A stretch of 64,000 nucleotides of DNA from Candidatus Nitrosotenuis chungbukensis. GTDB taxonomy: Archaea; Thermoproteota; Nitrososphaeria; Nitrososphaerales; Nitrosopumilaceae. Within the stretch, counting starts at the first letter, position 1, and the number at the start of each line of letters is the position of its first letter. The stretch is taken from contig NZ_AVSQ01000009.1 of assembly GCF_000685395.1 (NCBI RefSeq), forward strand, positions 1-64,000, in the 5' to 3' direction. The notes beneath the pieces were generated by a model, which worked only from the letters and a program-made list of their open reading frames with translations, did not search any database and was not told the DNA's origin. The translations under genes and the position numbers were made by a program. Below, piece after piece: positions 33,439-41,840 of the stretch.

Positions 33439-34862
33439 TTTTTGGATGCAAAGTCTTTTGTGTAGACTTTGAAAGTTTTCAGATTAACCAAAACCACCAT
33501 TCCCGGCGTCGGCGTAATTCCAACGCTTGTCTGGAACGGTGTTTGGGCCTGCCATGCACCTGAATTTAGGATTAGGACTCCTCTGTACAGGTCTAAATCT
33601 ATGACATGGACATGGCCTCCATGGAAAATGTCTGGAACCTCATCAATCACCATAAGATCCTCCAATTCTGGCGCAATCGGGGTCTGACTGCCATAAATTG
33701 GACTCATATGCCTGGCCTTGAGCAAATACTGCATGACTTTTGCAGGCTTGTCGTAACTTAATCCAGGCGTGGTCTTTACAATATCATCGATGCTCTGACC
33801 GTGGAAAATGAGCACCTTTACCCCATTTAGTGAAACCATTGCCGGATTGCCAATCATGAAAAAATTCTTCCTGCCCCAGAGGTTTGGGTTGTATTTTGCA
33901 GGAATTGCAGGCTGCGGGAGAGCGCGTCTTCCCGGATCGTGGTTTCCGGGCGCTATGAAGACCTTGATATGTTTTGGAATCTTATCCAAAATGTCAAACA
34001 CCATCTGGAGTTGCGCGCTTGTGTCAAGGGCCACTAGCTCCTTGTCCTGGTTTGGGTAGATTCCAATCCCGTCCACCACGTCGCCGCCCAGGACTATGAA
34101 TCTCACTCTTCGCGCGATTGGATCTGGGCTTGAAAGCCACGAAATCATCTCTAGGAACTCTTTTTCCATAAAGTACTTGCTGCCTATGTGAAGATCGGAC
34201 AAAAAGAGGGCATAAGTCTCGGTTTTTGAGCGGTTTGGCAGATGATCCGGAATATCAGGCAAAATGATGTCCTTGACAATAAAGCCGCCGTTCTTTGCCG
34301 CTACGATTTTTTCCATAATAAATTGGTCCATCAGCAAGGAAGACGCCACACTTTGCAGATCTTCGTCAATAACTATGGTCTCAATCGAACCTGTAATGTC
34401 ATCTATGGTTATCTTGGTTATGTTTCTGTCCGTTTTTCTGTCCGTTACAAGGCCGCAGACATAGATTTCCTCCTTTGATTTGGTTGAAATCACTGCTGAG
34501 ATGGATTTGAGCATTTTTGATTCTGGACGGTTTGATATGATTTTCTTTAGTTTGGCATACCTGCTTGAGAATAACGCAGTAAAGCCGTCAACTCCCTCAG
34601 CTGTGGCAATCTTTGTGGTTGGATCAAATAGAATTTCGTGAAAATCGTCTAGAATTTCATCTTCTGCGATTCCCAAAAATACCTCAAGATCCTGCTGGCT
34701 AATCAGGAACAGTTTCTGCCTTTCTTTTTCTCGAACAACCTGCTTGATGATTTTCTCTAATTCCTTCACATCTATCTGCTCTAGAATTCTGAGTGCGTTT
34801 GGATGGATCTGAAAGCCCTTGTTTAATGCAAAATCTAACGCAGAACTGACATCCCTTATCAT
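33435..34862 (-). CDS. polB: DNA polymerase D small subunit (DP1), 3'-5' exonuclease
   Basis: From ATG 34862 the protein has 475 residues. The N-terminal third holds a helical and OB-fold region. The C-terminal Mre11-like nuclease has FLSDLHIGSKYF, LGGDVVDG, APGNHDPGR, FHGQ and FHGGHVHV, the full metal set, so proofreading should be intact. A TATA-like tttaattaaa near 34886-34895 is about 28 nt from this ATG; a TTG at 34883 is an alternative. Together with 25872-29246 it makes the complete PolD. Confidence 0.95.
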   Translation of the reverse strand: MIRDVSSALDFALNKGFQIHPNALRILEQIDVKELEKIIKQVVREKERQKLFLISQQDLEVFLGIAEDEILDDFHEILFDPTTKIATAEGVDGFTALFSSRYAKLKKIISNRPESKMLKSISAVISTKSKEEIYVCGLVTDRKTDRNITKITIDDITGSIETIVIDEDLQSVASSLLMDQFIMEKIVAAKNGGFIVKDIILPDIPDHLPNRSKTETYALFLSDLHIGSKYFMEKEFLEMISWLSSPDPIARRVRFIVLGGDVVDGIGIYPNQDKELVALDTSAQLQMVFDILDKIPKHIKVFIAPGNHDPGRRALPQPAIPAKYNPNLWGRKNFFMIGNPAMVSLNGVKVLIFHGQSIDDIVKTTPGLSYDKPAKVMQYLLKARHMSPIYGSQTPIAPELEDLMVIDEVPDIFHGGHVHVIDLDLYRGVLILNSGAWQAQTPFQTSVGITPTPGMVVLVNLKTFKVYTKDFASKN

Positions 34863-34898
34863 GATGAAGGTTTCATAAAACAAGTTTTAATTAAATCT

Positions 34899-35492
34899 GT
34901 GGAAAACAAGACTCAAATAATCTACAACAAATTTTTTGTTGTGCTAAATCGGAGAATATTGTTCTTCTTTGTCTTTTTAGCCGTGTTCTCAATTGCCTTC
35001 TCTATCGGAGCCGAGATGGAGGTATCAGAGGAAGATGCCGGTCTTTTCCTAGACGAATTTAACAAATTGCTAGACTCACTAAAGGGCGAAAATTTTGGGT
35101 TAGAGATATTTCTTCATAACATAGAGATTGCGTTACCCATGTTTATCCCGGGCTTTGGTATTGTATGGGGAATATTCTCTGCGTTTTCTACAGGCTTTGC
35201 GTTTGCTGCCATAGCTACTACAAACTCACTATTGGAAAAAATCCCGCCAATTACAATGATCTTTACCACACCGTTTGGCCTAATGGAGCTTGCAGCATAT
35301 TCTATTGGTATGTCACGAAGCTTCCTTTTGATAGCAGACATTCTCAAAAAAAGATCCATCTTACAACAATGGAAGCAGACGGTGCTGGAAATAGGCATTG
35401 TAATAGGACTGCTGTTGCTGGGAGGAATCGTAGAAGCATACATGATTGAAACACTCGCAGGCCCAAACGTCACACTTCCAAAAGTGAACTGA
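34899..35492 (+). CDS. SpoIIM/DUF95-family membrane protein
   Basis: The 197-residue product starts at a GTG and has about five predicted membrane helices. NIEIALPMFIPGFGIVWGIF near 68-87 and the helix pair ending TPFGLMELAAYSIGMS near 123-138 match the stage II sporulation M family, whose archaeal members have unknown roles, possibly in membrane remodelling or transport. It is divergent from PolD small subunit, with about 36 bp between the starts. Confidence 0.75.
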   Translation: MENKTQIIYNKFFVVLNRRILFFFVFLAVFSIAFSIGAEMEVSEEDAGLFLDEFNKLLDSLKGENFGLEIFLHNIEIALPMFIPGFGIVWGIFSAFSTGFAFAAIATTNSLLEKIPPITMIFTTPFGLMELAAYSIGMSRSFLLIADILKKRSILQQWKQTVLEIGIVIGLLLLGGIVEAYMIETLAGPNVTLPKVN

Positions 35493-35571
35493 TCCAATTG
35501 ACAAAATTTAGTAGAATAGGCAAAAACAATTCATTAGTAAATTATAAACGAAATCAGAGGATAGTCATACT

Positions 35572-36459
35572 GTGAGACTTGTATATGTAGCAGGTTTGGT
35601 GCTGATTAGCGTTTTAGTTGGCATATCTGCTCAAAACGCAAACGCCCAGCTTGGCGTCAACAAGGCATTTACCCTAGAGGGAACTGGCTATGCGATATCT
35701 GGCAGCTCTGTTTTACCTGCAACCGCCGATTTACAATTTACAATAAACCAAAAGGGCACTAAGGCCGAATTTGTCCTGCAAAATGGATTACTTGACATAA
35801 ATGGGGTGGAGCTTACTTCCTCCGATATTAGTGGTACATTGCTAAGAAATGGACAGTACTTTAGAATTGAATCCAATGTTTCAGATTCTGATGATCAAGA
35901 ATTTTCACTCAAAGCATTTGGAAGATTGGTGGCAAAAACCCAGACCAACTCTATCTACAGTCTGACTGGAACGTTAACAGACTCTGCAGATATATCAACA
36001 AGACTGGTCTATACGATCAAAGTTTTAGAATTCACAACAACAGTAAAGCCGACAGATACGAGCAAAAAGAACGAAGTAATGGTTCGTATTTTGGAGGGCT
36101 CTGCAAGTCCAGAGGAGCAGACGTACAAAGAGAGAACAAATGACTTTTTCTTAAAATATTTTTCAGAGGATAGAATATCTATTCCGGTAGGTGGAACAGT
36201 TACGTTCGTAAATGAAGATGTGTCTTCTCACAGCCTAAAAAGTGGCATTGCTCATACTGTGTCACGTCACAAAATGTTCACTGCAGACGGAAAGATTTCA
36301 AGTGGTGACATATTACCAGGCAAGTCTTGGAGCGTGACGTTTGCAGAGCCTGGATTCTACAGGATCTTTGATGACAAATACCAATGGATGGACACAACAA
36401 TTTTTGTGACCCAAGAATCCAGCTCAAAAACTCTGGGCTCTGGCAATCCGCGCAACTAG
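35572..36459 (+). CDS. Secreted protein with cupredoxin-like C-terminal domain
   Basis: The 295-residue product has a signal peptide ending near ANAQ (about residue 25), a middle beta domain (about 30-155) and a C-terminal plastocyanin-like fold (about 200-285: ISIPVGGTVTFVNEDVSSHS, then GFYRIFDDKYQWM). Only one His at the expected first ligand site is clear, and the Cys of a type 1 copper site is absent. Copper binding is therefore doubtful. Leaderless GTG with TATA-like aattataaac about 27 nt upstream. Stop codons overlap cbiE as CTAG. Confidence 0.75.
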   Translation: MRLVYVAGLVLISVLVGISAQNANAQLGVNKAFTLEGTGYAISGSSVLPATADLQFTINQKGTKAEFVLQNGLLDINGVELTSSDISGTLLRNGQYFRIESNVSDSDDQEFSLKAFGRLVAKTQTNSIYSLTGTLTDSADISTRLVYTIKVLEFTTTVKPTDTSKKNEVMVRILEGSASPEEQTYKERTNDFFLKYFSEDRISIPVGGTVTFVNEDVSSHSLKSGIAHTVSRHKMFTADGKISSGDILPGKSWSVTFAEPGFYRIFDDKYQWMDTTIFVTQESSSKTLGSGNPRN

Positions 36460-37160
36460 TCCTTGAAATTGATGTATGACTCTAAACTAGACTGATTGAT
36501 CACCATTACGGAAAGATCGGAAAACTCCTTTCCTTCCAAATCTTTGACTGTACCTACAAACTCTGTTTCTCGCTCTGTGGTCAAAAATTCAAAAACATGT
36601 ACCTTTAGGCTCGTGGTATCAAAACCGTTTTTTCTGAGGTAATGGGCAATCTCTGACTGCATAAAGTGTTTTTCAGGCGCTTTTGGCCATGGTCGTGGAA
36701 CCAAAACAACACTAAATCCATCGATGAGTGCCTTTTGCAACTCAAGTTTCTTTTCTTCAATTGTGGTGGTTACATGCATTGTGATTACCTTGGATTTGTC
36801 CAGTGGAACTCTGGCCTTTGAAGCAGCAACTTGGATCGCACTAATTCCGGGGATTATTTCGACATCGCCAAAAATTTCGATCAACCTGTCTACGACCTCT
36901 GATTCAGAAAAATTAACATCGCCGGTAAACGGAATGACTAATTTTTTGTCGCCAAGCGTTTTAGCAACTTCCTGGTATGCTTCTTCCTGATTTTTCATTG
37001 TTATTTCATAGACTTGTTTTCCTTTGATCAGTAAGTCTATCGTGTTTAGAGTATACTTGTAACCAATAATGATATCACAATTCTGTATTACATCCTTGAC
37101 AATTCCTGTGACATATCTGCTGGAGCCAGGTCCTACACCTACCGCATAAACTTGGGCCAT
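36456..37160 (-). CDS. cbiE: Cobalt-precorrin-7 (C5)-methyltransferase CbiE
   Basis: A 234-residue SAM-dependent tetrapyrrole methyltransferase. VYAVGVGPGSSRYVT near 4-18 is the family N-terminus, FTGDVNFSES near 77-86 and EIIPGISAIQVAASK near 100-114 follow. These fit CbiE/CobL-N, which methylates C5 in cobalamin synthesis. The decarboxylating partner CbiT is not adjacent. It is directly followed upstream by the 37161 gene with no gap. cbiH at the right edge and bluB at 52853 suggest a complete B12 pathway in the genome. Confidence 0.85.
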   Translation of the reverse strand: MAQVYAVGVGPGSSRYVTGIVKDVIQNCDIIIGYKYTLNTIDLLIKGKQVYEITMKNQEEAYQEVAKTLGDKKLVIPFTGDVNFSESEVVDRLIEIFGDVEIIPGISAIQVAASKARVPLDKSKVITMHVTTTIEEKKLELQKALIDGFSVVLVPRPWPKAPEKHFMQSEIAHYLRKNGFDTTSLKVHVFEFLTTERETEFVGTVKDLEGKEFSDLSVMVINQSSLESYINFKD

Positions 37161-37643
37161 TTACTTGGCCCTCTGCTTATTGATAAATTCCACGATTGGA
37201 CTCCAGTTTACCTTGAGAAATTTTACTGGATCCTTAACCGGATACGTTACCCAATCCTTTACCACTGATAGCTGATAGTTTTTTTCCTTGCCATCTTTTT
37301 TTAGCTTTAATTTTAGGACGCTCCCCCATTTTTTTCCTTCAGACTCTACACCGACTACATTATCAAAGATGTATTCCTCATTTTTCTTATTTTCCAAGTC
37401 CTGCGCCAGTTCTTTCCCATCATACCCATCATGGATAAGCATTGGATCGTCTGATTTCAAAAGGGTAACCACCTGTCTTTCGACTGCAGCACTCCACCAT
37501 CGTGATTTTGCCTCGGTTTTACTGACAAAAGCAAGACGCCTGTCGGTTAGAATAAACATGCATTCCTTCCCTCTGGAAAAAAGCTTCTTTTCCACTTTCC
37601 ACACGGAAACCAAATGAGCTTTGATCTGTTCATCAGATTCCAT
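37161..37643 (-). CDS. Small soluble protein, PH-like fold suspected
   Basis: From ATG 37643 the protein has 160 residues; a TTG at 37655 is in frame. The pattern ECMFILTDRRLAFVSKTEAK followed by beta strands (YIFDNVVGVESEGKKWGS, LKLKLKK) and a closing helix resembles bacterial PH-like (bPH) domains that bind lipid or protein partners. I do not recognise a named family. It abuts cbiE (stop at 37161, cbiE start at 37160), so the two are likely co-transcribed; no B12 role is evident. Confidence 0.65.
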   Translation of the reverse strand: MESDEQIKAHLVSVWKVEKKLFSRGKECMFILTDRRLAFVSKTEAKSRWWSAAVERQVVTLLKSDDPMLIHDGYDGKELAQDLENKKNEEYIFDNVVGVESEGKKWGSVLKLKLKKDGKEKNYQLSVVKDWVTYPVKDPVKFLKVNWSPIVEFINKQRAK

Positions 37644-37712
37644 AGTGTAATTCAAAAATTACTTGTTAAAAACTAATACAATTAGCTTTTATCTGCGAAT
37701 TGTGGGGGGAGT

Positions 37713-39266
37713 ATGTTGAAATTCGGACTGGTTTTCTCTCTTGCATCCGTAGTTGTATTTTTAGGAATCCTGCCCGTTTTTGCTCAAACAACCGAAGTAT
37801 CAGACAAGGTAGTTGTCTTGCATACACAGTCAGGCGACATGGTAATTGAGCTTTTTCCAAACGACGCGCCAAAAACCGTTGCAAATTTTTTAAACCTAAC
37901 TGAACACCAAATTTATGACAGGACTGTTTTTCATAGAGTCATAAAAGATTTCATGATTCAGGGTGGAGATCCAAAATCAAAACCTGGCGCATCTGAACAT
38001 TTTTCAGATTGGGGAAGCGGTGATGTGGGATATACAATTCCCGGCGAATTTAATACAATTAAGCACAAACGTGGAATCGTCTCAATGGCACGCGGCTTTG
38101 ATCCGGACAGTGCAAGCTCACAGTTTTTCATTGTTCATGAAGACTCATTCTTTTTAGACCAAAACTATGCCGCCTTTGGGCGTTTGGCAACAAACACTAG
38201 CTATGAGACCCTTGATAAAATTGCCAACCTGACAACTGGGGGGGAACAGATGAACAATCGCCCACTCGATTTTGAAAAGGGCGAAATTTTAAAAGCTGAA
38301 GTAAAAATGCGAGCAGAAATTCCAGACCTGCTTGATTTGGGTGAGCCAGAAAGGGTAGAGTCATTTACAAATCAGAATACGCAGGAATACTCCACCGAAA
38401 AGTTTGACATTTCATTTCTTGCGCCCGCTGGCTGGCTAGTGCAGGAACCGCCTACGAAAACTCCAAACTCTCCAGATATCGTTGCAGTGGGTCCAAAAAT
38501 TGCTGGCTTTACCCCCGCCATTTCCATATCTGTAAAAGCTGCCAATGGAACATCGCTTGACGATTATTCAAACGAGATCAAAAATTCTCTACAAAAGACA
38601 ATAGACGCTGGCAATCTCTCAATTCTGTCAGAAGACAAAACAGCAATCAATGGAAATGAGGCTATTACCAAAGTCATGTTGGCAAAATTCAACACAGGCA
38701 GTGGGCAAATCAATGTAAAGTTCAAAGAAACAATAATCAAGGCCAACGACAAATTCTACATCCTTACCTACACAAACAGCGACAGAAATTTTGACAATGC
38801 TCTTGACAAATTCAGCCAAGTCGTTGATTCTTTCAAGACGACGGCAGCGAAAACTCCGAATCCCGATAGCTCAGAAAAATCCGGATGCCTTATTGCGACT
38901 GCAGCATATGGCTCTGAACTTGCGCCACAAGTACAGCTGTTAAGGGAGGTACGGGATAACGTTCTGGGCACAAACTCCGGAACATCATTTATGACTGCAT
39001 TTAACGCAGTTTACTATTCCTTTAGCCCAACCATATCTGATTGGGAAAGACAAAGCCCAATATTCAAAGATGCAGTAAGGATTACGCTTCAGCCGCTTTT
39101 ATCATCGCTTTCAATTTTGAACTATGCTGAAATTGACTCTGAGCAAGAAATGCTGGGATATGGCATAGGTGTGATTTTACTTAACATCGGAATGTACTTT
39201 GTAGTTCCTGCAATTATTATCGTAAAGTCAAAAAATAAAATTCAGAAGTTTATTGCAAAAACCTAG
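37713..39266 (+). CDS. Secreted cyclophilin fused to PsbP-like and CFI-type domains
   Basis: A 517-residue exported protein. A signal peptide (1-24) precedes a cyclophilin PPIase (about 28-190: VFHRVIKDFMIQGGDP, GIVSMARG, SSQFFIVHED). A second beta domain (about 220-370) starts EKFDISFLAPAGWLVQEPP and resembles PsbP-like lipoprotein domains. The third part begins SGCLIATAAYGSELAPQVQL near 388 and ends in a membrane helix near 475-500; this CFI-type tail occurs in many thaumarchaeal surface proteins. The order suggests an extracytoplasmic folding catalyst anchored at the C-terminus. It overlaps the convergent doxX-like gene by 17 bp. Confidence 0.82.
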   Translation: MLKFGLVFSLASVVVFLGILPVFAQTTEVSDKVVVLHTQSGDMVIELFPNDAPKTVANFLNLTEHQIYDRTVFHRVIKDFMIQGGDPKSKPGASEHFSDWGSGDVGYTIPGEFNTIKHKRGIVSMARGFDPDSASSQFFIVHEDSFFLDQNYAAFGRLATNTSYETLDKIANLTTGGEQMNNRPLDFEKGEILKAEVKMRAEIPDLLDLGEPERVESFTNQNTQEYSTEKFDISFLAPAGWLVQEPPTKTPNSPDIVAVGPKIAGFTPAISISVKAANGTSLDDYSNEIKNSLQKTIDAGNLSILSEDKTAINGNEAITKVMLAKFNTGSGQINVKFKETIIKANDKFYILTYTNSDRNFDNALDKFSQVVDSFKTTAAKTPNPDSSEKSGCLIATAAYGSELAPQVQLLREVRDNVLGTNSGTSFMTAFNAVYYSFSPTISDWERQSPIFKDAVRITLQPLLSSLSILNYAEIDSEQEMLGYGIGVILLNIGMYFVVPAIIIVKSKNKIQKFIAKT

Positions 39267-39663
39267 GAATTTTCTTTAATGCGTGGGAAAGGGATATCCG
39301 GCCCGGTCCTATTGCAATTATTGCCAAGTTTCCTGCCAGCAAGATCAAGTCAATCTCGAATCCGCGCTCACCAGTCAAGCTTGCAGCCTGCTTTACTAGG
39401 AAAATTGCTCCAAGCATAACTATGGATAATAATGCAGAGGAAATTCTGGTCAAAACGCCAATAATTAATAGGATTCCTGGCACAAATTCTGCAAGTGCGA
39501 TAGGAATTTGCATTTCTGCTGGGATGCCAAGGCTTGTCAAAAACCCAACAAATCCGGGATTGAATTTTTGGGAACCGTGTACCATGAAAATTACGCCAAT
39601 TGCAGCCCTTATTCCAAAATGAGTAATGTCATGAAGTTTGCCTTGTCGAATTGCTGCATCCAT
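39250..39663 (-). CDS. DoxX-family membrane protein
   Basis: From ATG 39663 the protein has 137 residues and four predicted helices. FGIRAAIGVIFMVHGSQKF and GILLIIGVLTRISSALLSIV are typical of DoxX, and the GERGFEIDLILLAGNLA segment near the end is conserved. DoxX proteins are linked to quinol oxidation or redox and detoxification complexes, with unclear mechanism. The frame extends to an ATG at 39705, but the shared TATA at 39684-39694 supports 39663. Confidence 0.82.
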   Translation of the reverse strand: MDAAIRQGKLHDITHFGIRAAIGVIFMVHGSQKFNPGFVGFLTSLGIPAEMQIPIALAEFVPGILLIIGVLTRISSALLSIVMLGAIFLVKQAASLTGERGFEIDLILLAGNLAIIAIGPGRISLSHALKKIPRFLQ

Positions 39664-39683
39664 CAATCGTATATGCTCTGACG

Positions 39684-39694
39684 ATATAATAAAA
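39684..39694. promoter_or_regulatory. Shared TATA element for two divergent leaderless genes
   Basis: ATATAATAAAA reads as a TATA box in both directions. Its centre is 30 nt from TTG 39719 on the plus strand and 26 nt from ATG 39663 on the minus strand, matching the spacing seen at other starts here. No second AT-rich box lies between the two genes. Confidence 0.5.
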
Positions 39695-39718
39695 GGTGTT
39701 GCCATAACTATAGAGAAC

Positions 39719-40576
39719 TTGACAAGATCAAAGAAACTGTCTCATTTAGAATACAAGAAACGACTAATCAAAATCTGGAACGAAGTTGCCCCAAGATACC
39801 ATAAGAGATGGGCAAAGTACGACATTGGCCCGTTTAGGAGCAGTTCAGAGCTAGTAAAACTGGCTGATGTTCGGCCCGGTCATATGGTTCTGGATTTGGC
39901 CTGTGGAACTGGTGCCATCACAAAAAGAATTGCCGCAAAGGTAGGTTCAACTGGCAGAGTCGTGGGTGTTGACAGCTCCATATCTGCAATTAAGATTGCA
40001 AAAAAAGAAATCAACAATAAAACCAATCTGGACTTTATTTTATCAGATGCGGAATTTATAAAATTCAATAAAAAATTTGATCTAGTTACGTGCCAATACG
40101 CATTGTTCTTTTTTCCAAACGCGGGCAAAGTCTTACGGAACATCAAACAGTATTTGAAAAAAAATGGAACGTTGGCGTTAACATTGCACGGGAATAAAGA
40201 CACGGTTCCATATTTTAGTAGCATTTTGGATGTGGTGGAAAAATTCATACCCGATTATGTTCCGCAAGGAACGCCAAACCTTGATAGATTTGGAACTAGT
40301 TCTAATCTGAAAAAAACCATTTCAGCATCAGGCTTTATTGACATCAGAATACAAGAATACACATTTACCTACCGCCCTGGAACATTTTCTGACTACTGGC
40401 AAAACTACCTCAAATATCTTGCAAAACCACTAAGAGAAAAAATCAAAACGTTATCTGCTGAGCAAAGGAGAAAAATGAAGGACCAAATCAAGCAAAATAC
40501 GCTTCCCCATACAAAAAAGAGCGGGCAAATCGTATTCCCGTGGAAAATTCTCATATTAACTGCAAAAAAACCTTAA
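39719..40576 (+). CDS. SAM-dependent methyltransferase (UbiE/class I type)
   Basis: From TTG 39719 the protein has 285 residues. Motif I is VLDLACGTGAITKRIA, followed by VGVDSS and LVTCQYALFFFPN, the class I fold seen in UbiE/COQ5-like enzymes. The C-terminal half (TYRPGTFSDYWQNYL) resembles quinone or small-molecule methylases. Substrate unknown. The upstream frame to 39638 overlaps the divergent gene and is unlikely to be used. Confidence 0.82.
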   Translation: MTRSKKLSHLEYKKRLIKIWNEVAPRYHKRWAKYDIGPFRSSSELVKLADVRPGHMVLDLACGTGAITKRIAAKVGSTGRVVGVDSSISAIKIAKKEINNKTNLDFILSDAEFIKFNKKFDLVTCQYALFFFPNAGKVLRNIKQYLKKNGTLALTLHGNKDTVPYFSSILDVVEKFIPDYVPQGTPNLDRFGTSSNLKKTISASGFIDIRIQEYTFTYRPGTFSDYWQNYLKYLAKPLREKIKTLSAEQRRKMKDQIKQNTLPHTKKSGQIVFPWKILILTAKKP

Positions 40577-40582
40577 AAAAAT

Positions 40583-40622
40583 TGTTGGGGCTCCAATGAA
40601 TTTTGGAAGCATACTCCCAACA
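40583..40622 (+). terminator. Strong hairpin in the only spaced convergent gap
   Basis: TGTTGGG (40583-40589) pairs with CCCAACA (40616-40622). Inside, GCTCCAA (40590-40596) pairs with TTGGAAGC (40603-40610) with one bulged A. The hairpin sits a few bases after the methyltransferase stop codon, between convergent genes. It could terminate or protect the mRNA 3' end, or be a separate small RNA. A second, 6-bp GTGATC/GATCAC hairpin spans the stop of the peptidase gene at 40692-40714. Confidence 0.5.
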
Positions 40623-40704
40623 ACTGACTCCACTTGACACTATTGCAACAGATTTCTAATTAGGTTCATGTATGTACAAAATGAACAGCACATGTGATCA
40701 AGAG

Positions 40705-41769
40705 TTAGATGATCACTAAATCTTTTGTAAATTTATGCAAAACCATCGGCCTGTCTTTTACAATAACAGAGTCTTCTATTCTTACTCCAAACTTTTTTGG
40801 AATGTAGATGCCAGGCTCTACGGTTATTGCCATGTCCTTTTGCAAAATGGTCTGGCTTTTTTGGCTTATTGTCGGAAATTCGTGCACTTCAAGTCCAATC
40901 CCATGTCCAGTTGAGTGAATAAAATACTGACCATAATTTTTTTTATCGATATAATTTCTGCAAGCATCGTCTATTGATCTGCACAACGCTCCTATCCTTA
41001 CATTTTTTAAACCAGCCTTCTGCGATTCCTTCACTATCTCGTAGACCTCTTTTGCATTATCACTGAGGGTTCCCAAACCAAACGTTCTAGTCGCATCGCT
41101 AACATATCCTTTGTAGCGTAGTGTGAGGTCAACTACTATCATGTCACCCCTGGCAAATTTTCTCCTAGTTACCTGTGCATGAGGCAATGCGCCGTTTGGC
41201 CCTCCTGCAATTATCAGAGGATTCAAAGTTGATCTGTATCCGGTACTGAACATCTCACGTTCCATGGCAAAAGACATCAAAATAGACTGAAGCTCCGATT
41301 CCCGTAACCCTGTCTTTATTTTTTTGACACAGAGCTCGTACATTTCGTCAATTATCTGTGATGCCTTCTTTAGAATGGTAATTTCCTTAGAGTCTTTTAC
41401 TTCGCGTGCTCGATAAAATGGATCAGTCGAATATTTTATGGAGGGAATAGATTTTTTGAGCGATTCCATGGTAGGATAATTCTGGCAATCTGTGCATACT
41501 CTGCTGTTTTTTACTTTTGACGCCAAACTAGAAATCAAACCGACGCCGCGCTCTGCCGTAACCACTTTACAGTCAACGGATTCTTCTTCTGCCCTTCCAA
41601 CTTCGAGCTCAGGCGAAATTATGGTAGTCTGGCCGTTTTTTTCTAATATGCCGACTGCCTCGCCCCAAAAACCAGTCATGTAATAGAGGTTTTCAGGCTC
41701 AAAAGATACAAGAACATCACAATCTAGACCGTGAGTATATTTGAGGAGCCTTTTTCGTCGTTCTTCCAA
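40705..41769 (-). CDS. pepQ: Xaa-Pro dipeptidase/aminopeptidase (M24)
   Basis: From TTG 41769 the protein has 354 residues, beginning LEERRKRLLKYTHGLD (initiator read as Met), which matches the PepQ N-terminus. The pita-bread metallopeptidase site is seen in VVDLTLRYKGYVSDATRTF (two Asp), HSTGHGIGLEVHE (His), AITVEPGIY and GVRIEDSVIV (Glu). It cleaves dipeptides or peptides with Pro in second position. The open frame continues to 41880, but that extension is unlike the family and overlaps the divergent gene's promoter. Confidence 0.9.
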   Translation of the reverse strand: MEERRKRLLKYTHGLDCDVLVSFEPENLYYMTGFWGEAVGILEKNGQTTIISPELEVGRAEEESVDCKVVTAERGVGLISSLASKVKNSRVCTDCQNYPTMESLKKSIPSIKYSTDPFYRAREVKDSKEITILKKASQIIDEMYELCVKKIKTGLRESELQSILMSFAMEREMFSTGYRSTLNPLIIAGGPNGALPHAQVTRRKFARGDMIVVDLTLRYKGYVSDATRTFGLGTLSDNAKEVYEIVKESQKAGLKNVRIGALCRSIDDACRNYIDKKNYGQYFIHSTGHGIGLEVHEFPTISQKSQTILQKDMAITVEPGIYIPKKFGVRIEDSVIVKDRPMVLHKFTKDLVII

Positions 41770-41840
41770 TTTGAAATGATAACGGGTTAGTGGATTTATG
41801 TTTGTTGCAAAGTTTGTATATTGGAAACTCAGCTTTTCTA

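Noticed and set aside
35572-36459. Functional type 1 copper protein
   Set aside because: The fold resembles cupredoxin, but the ligand Cys and second His are not visible.
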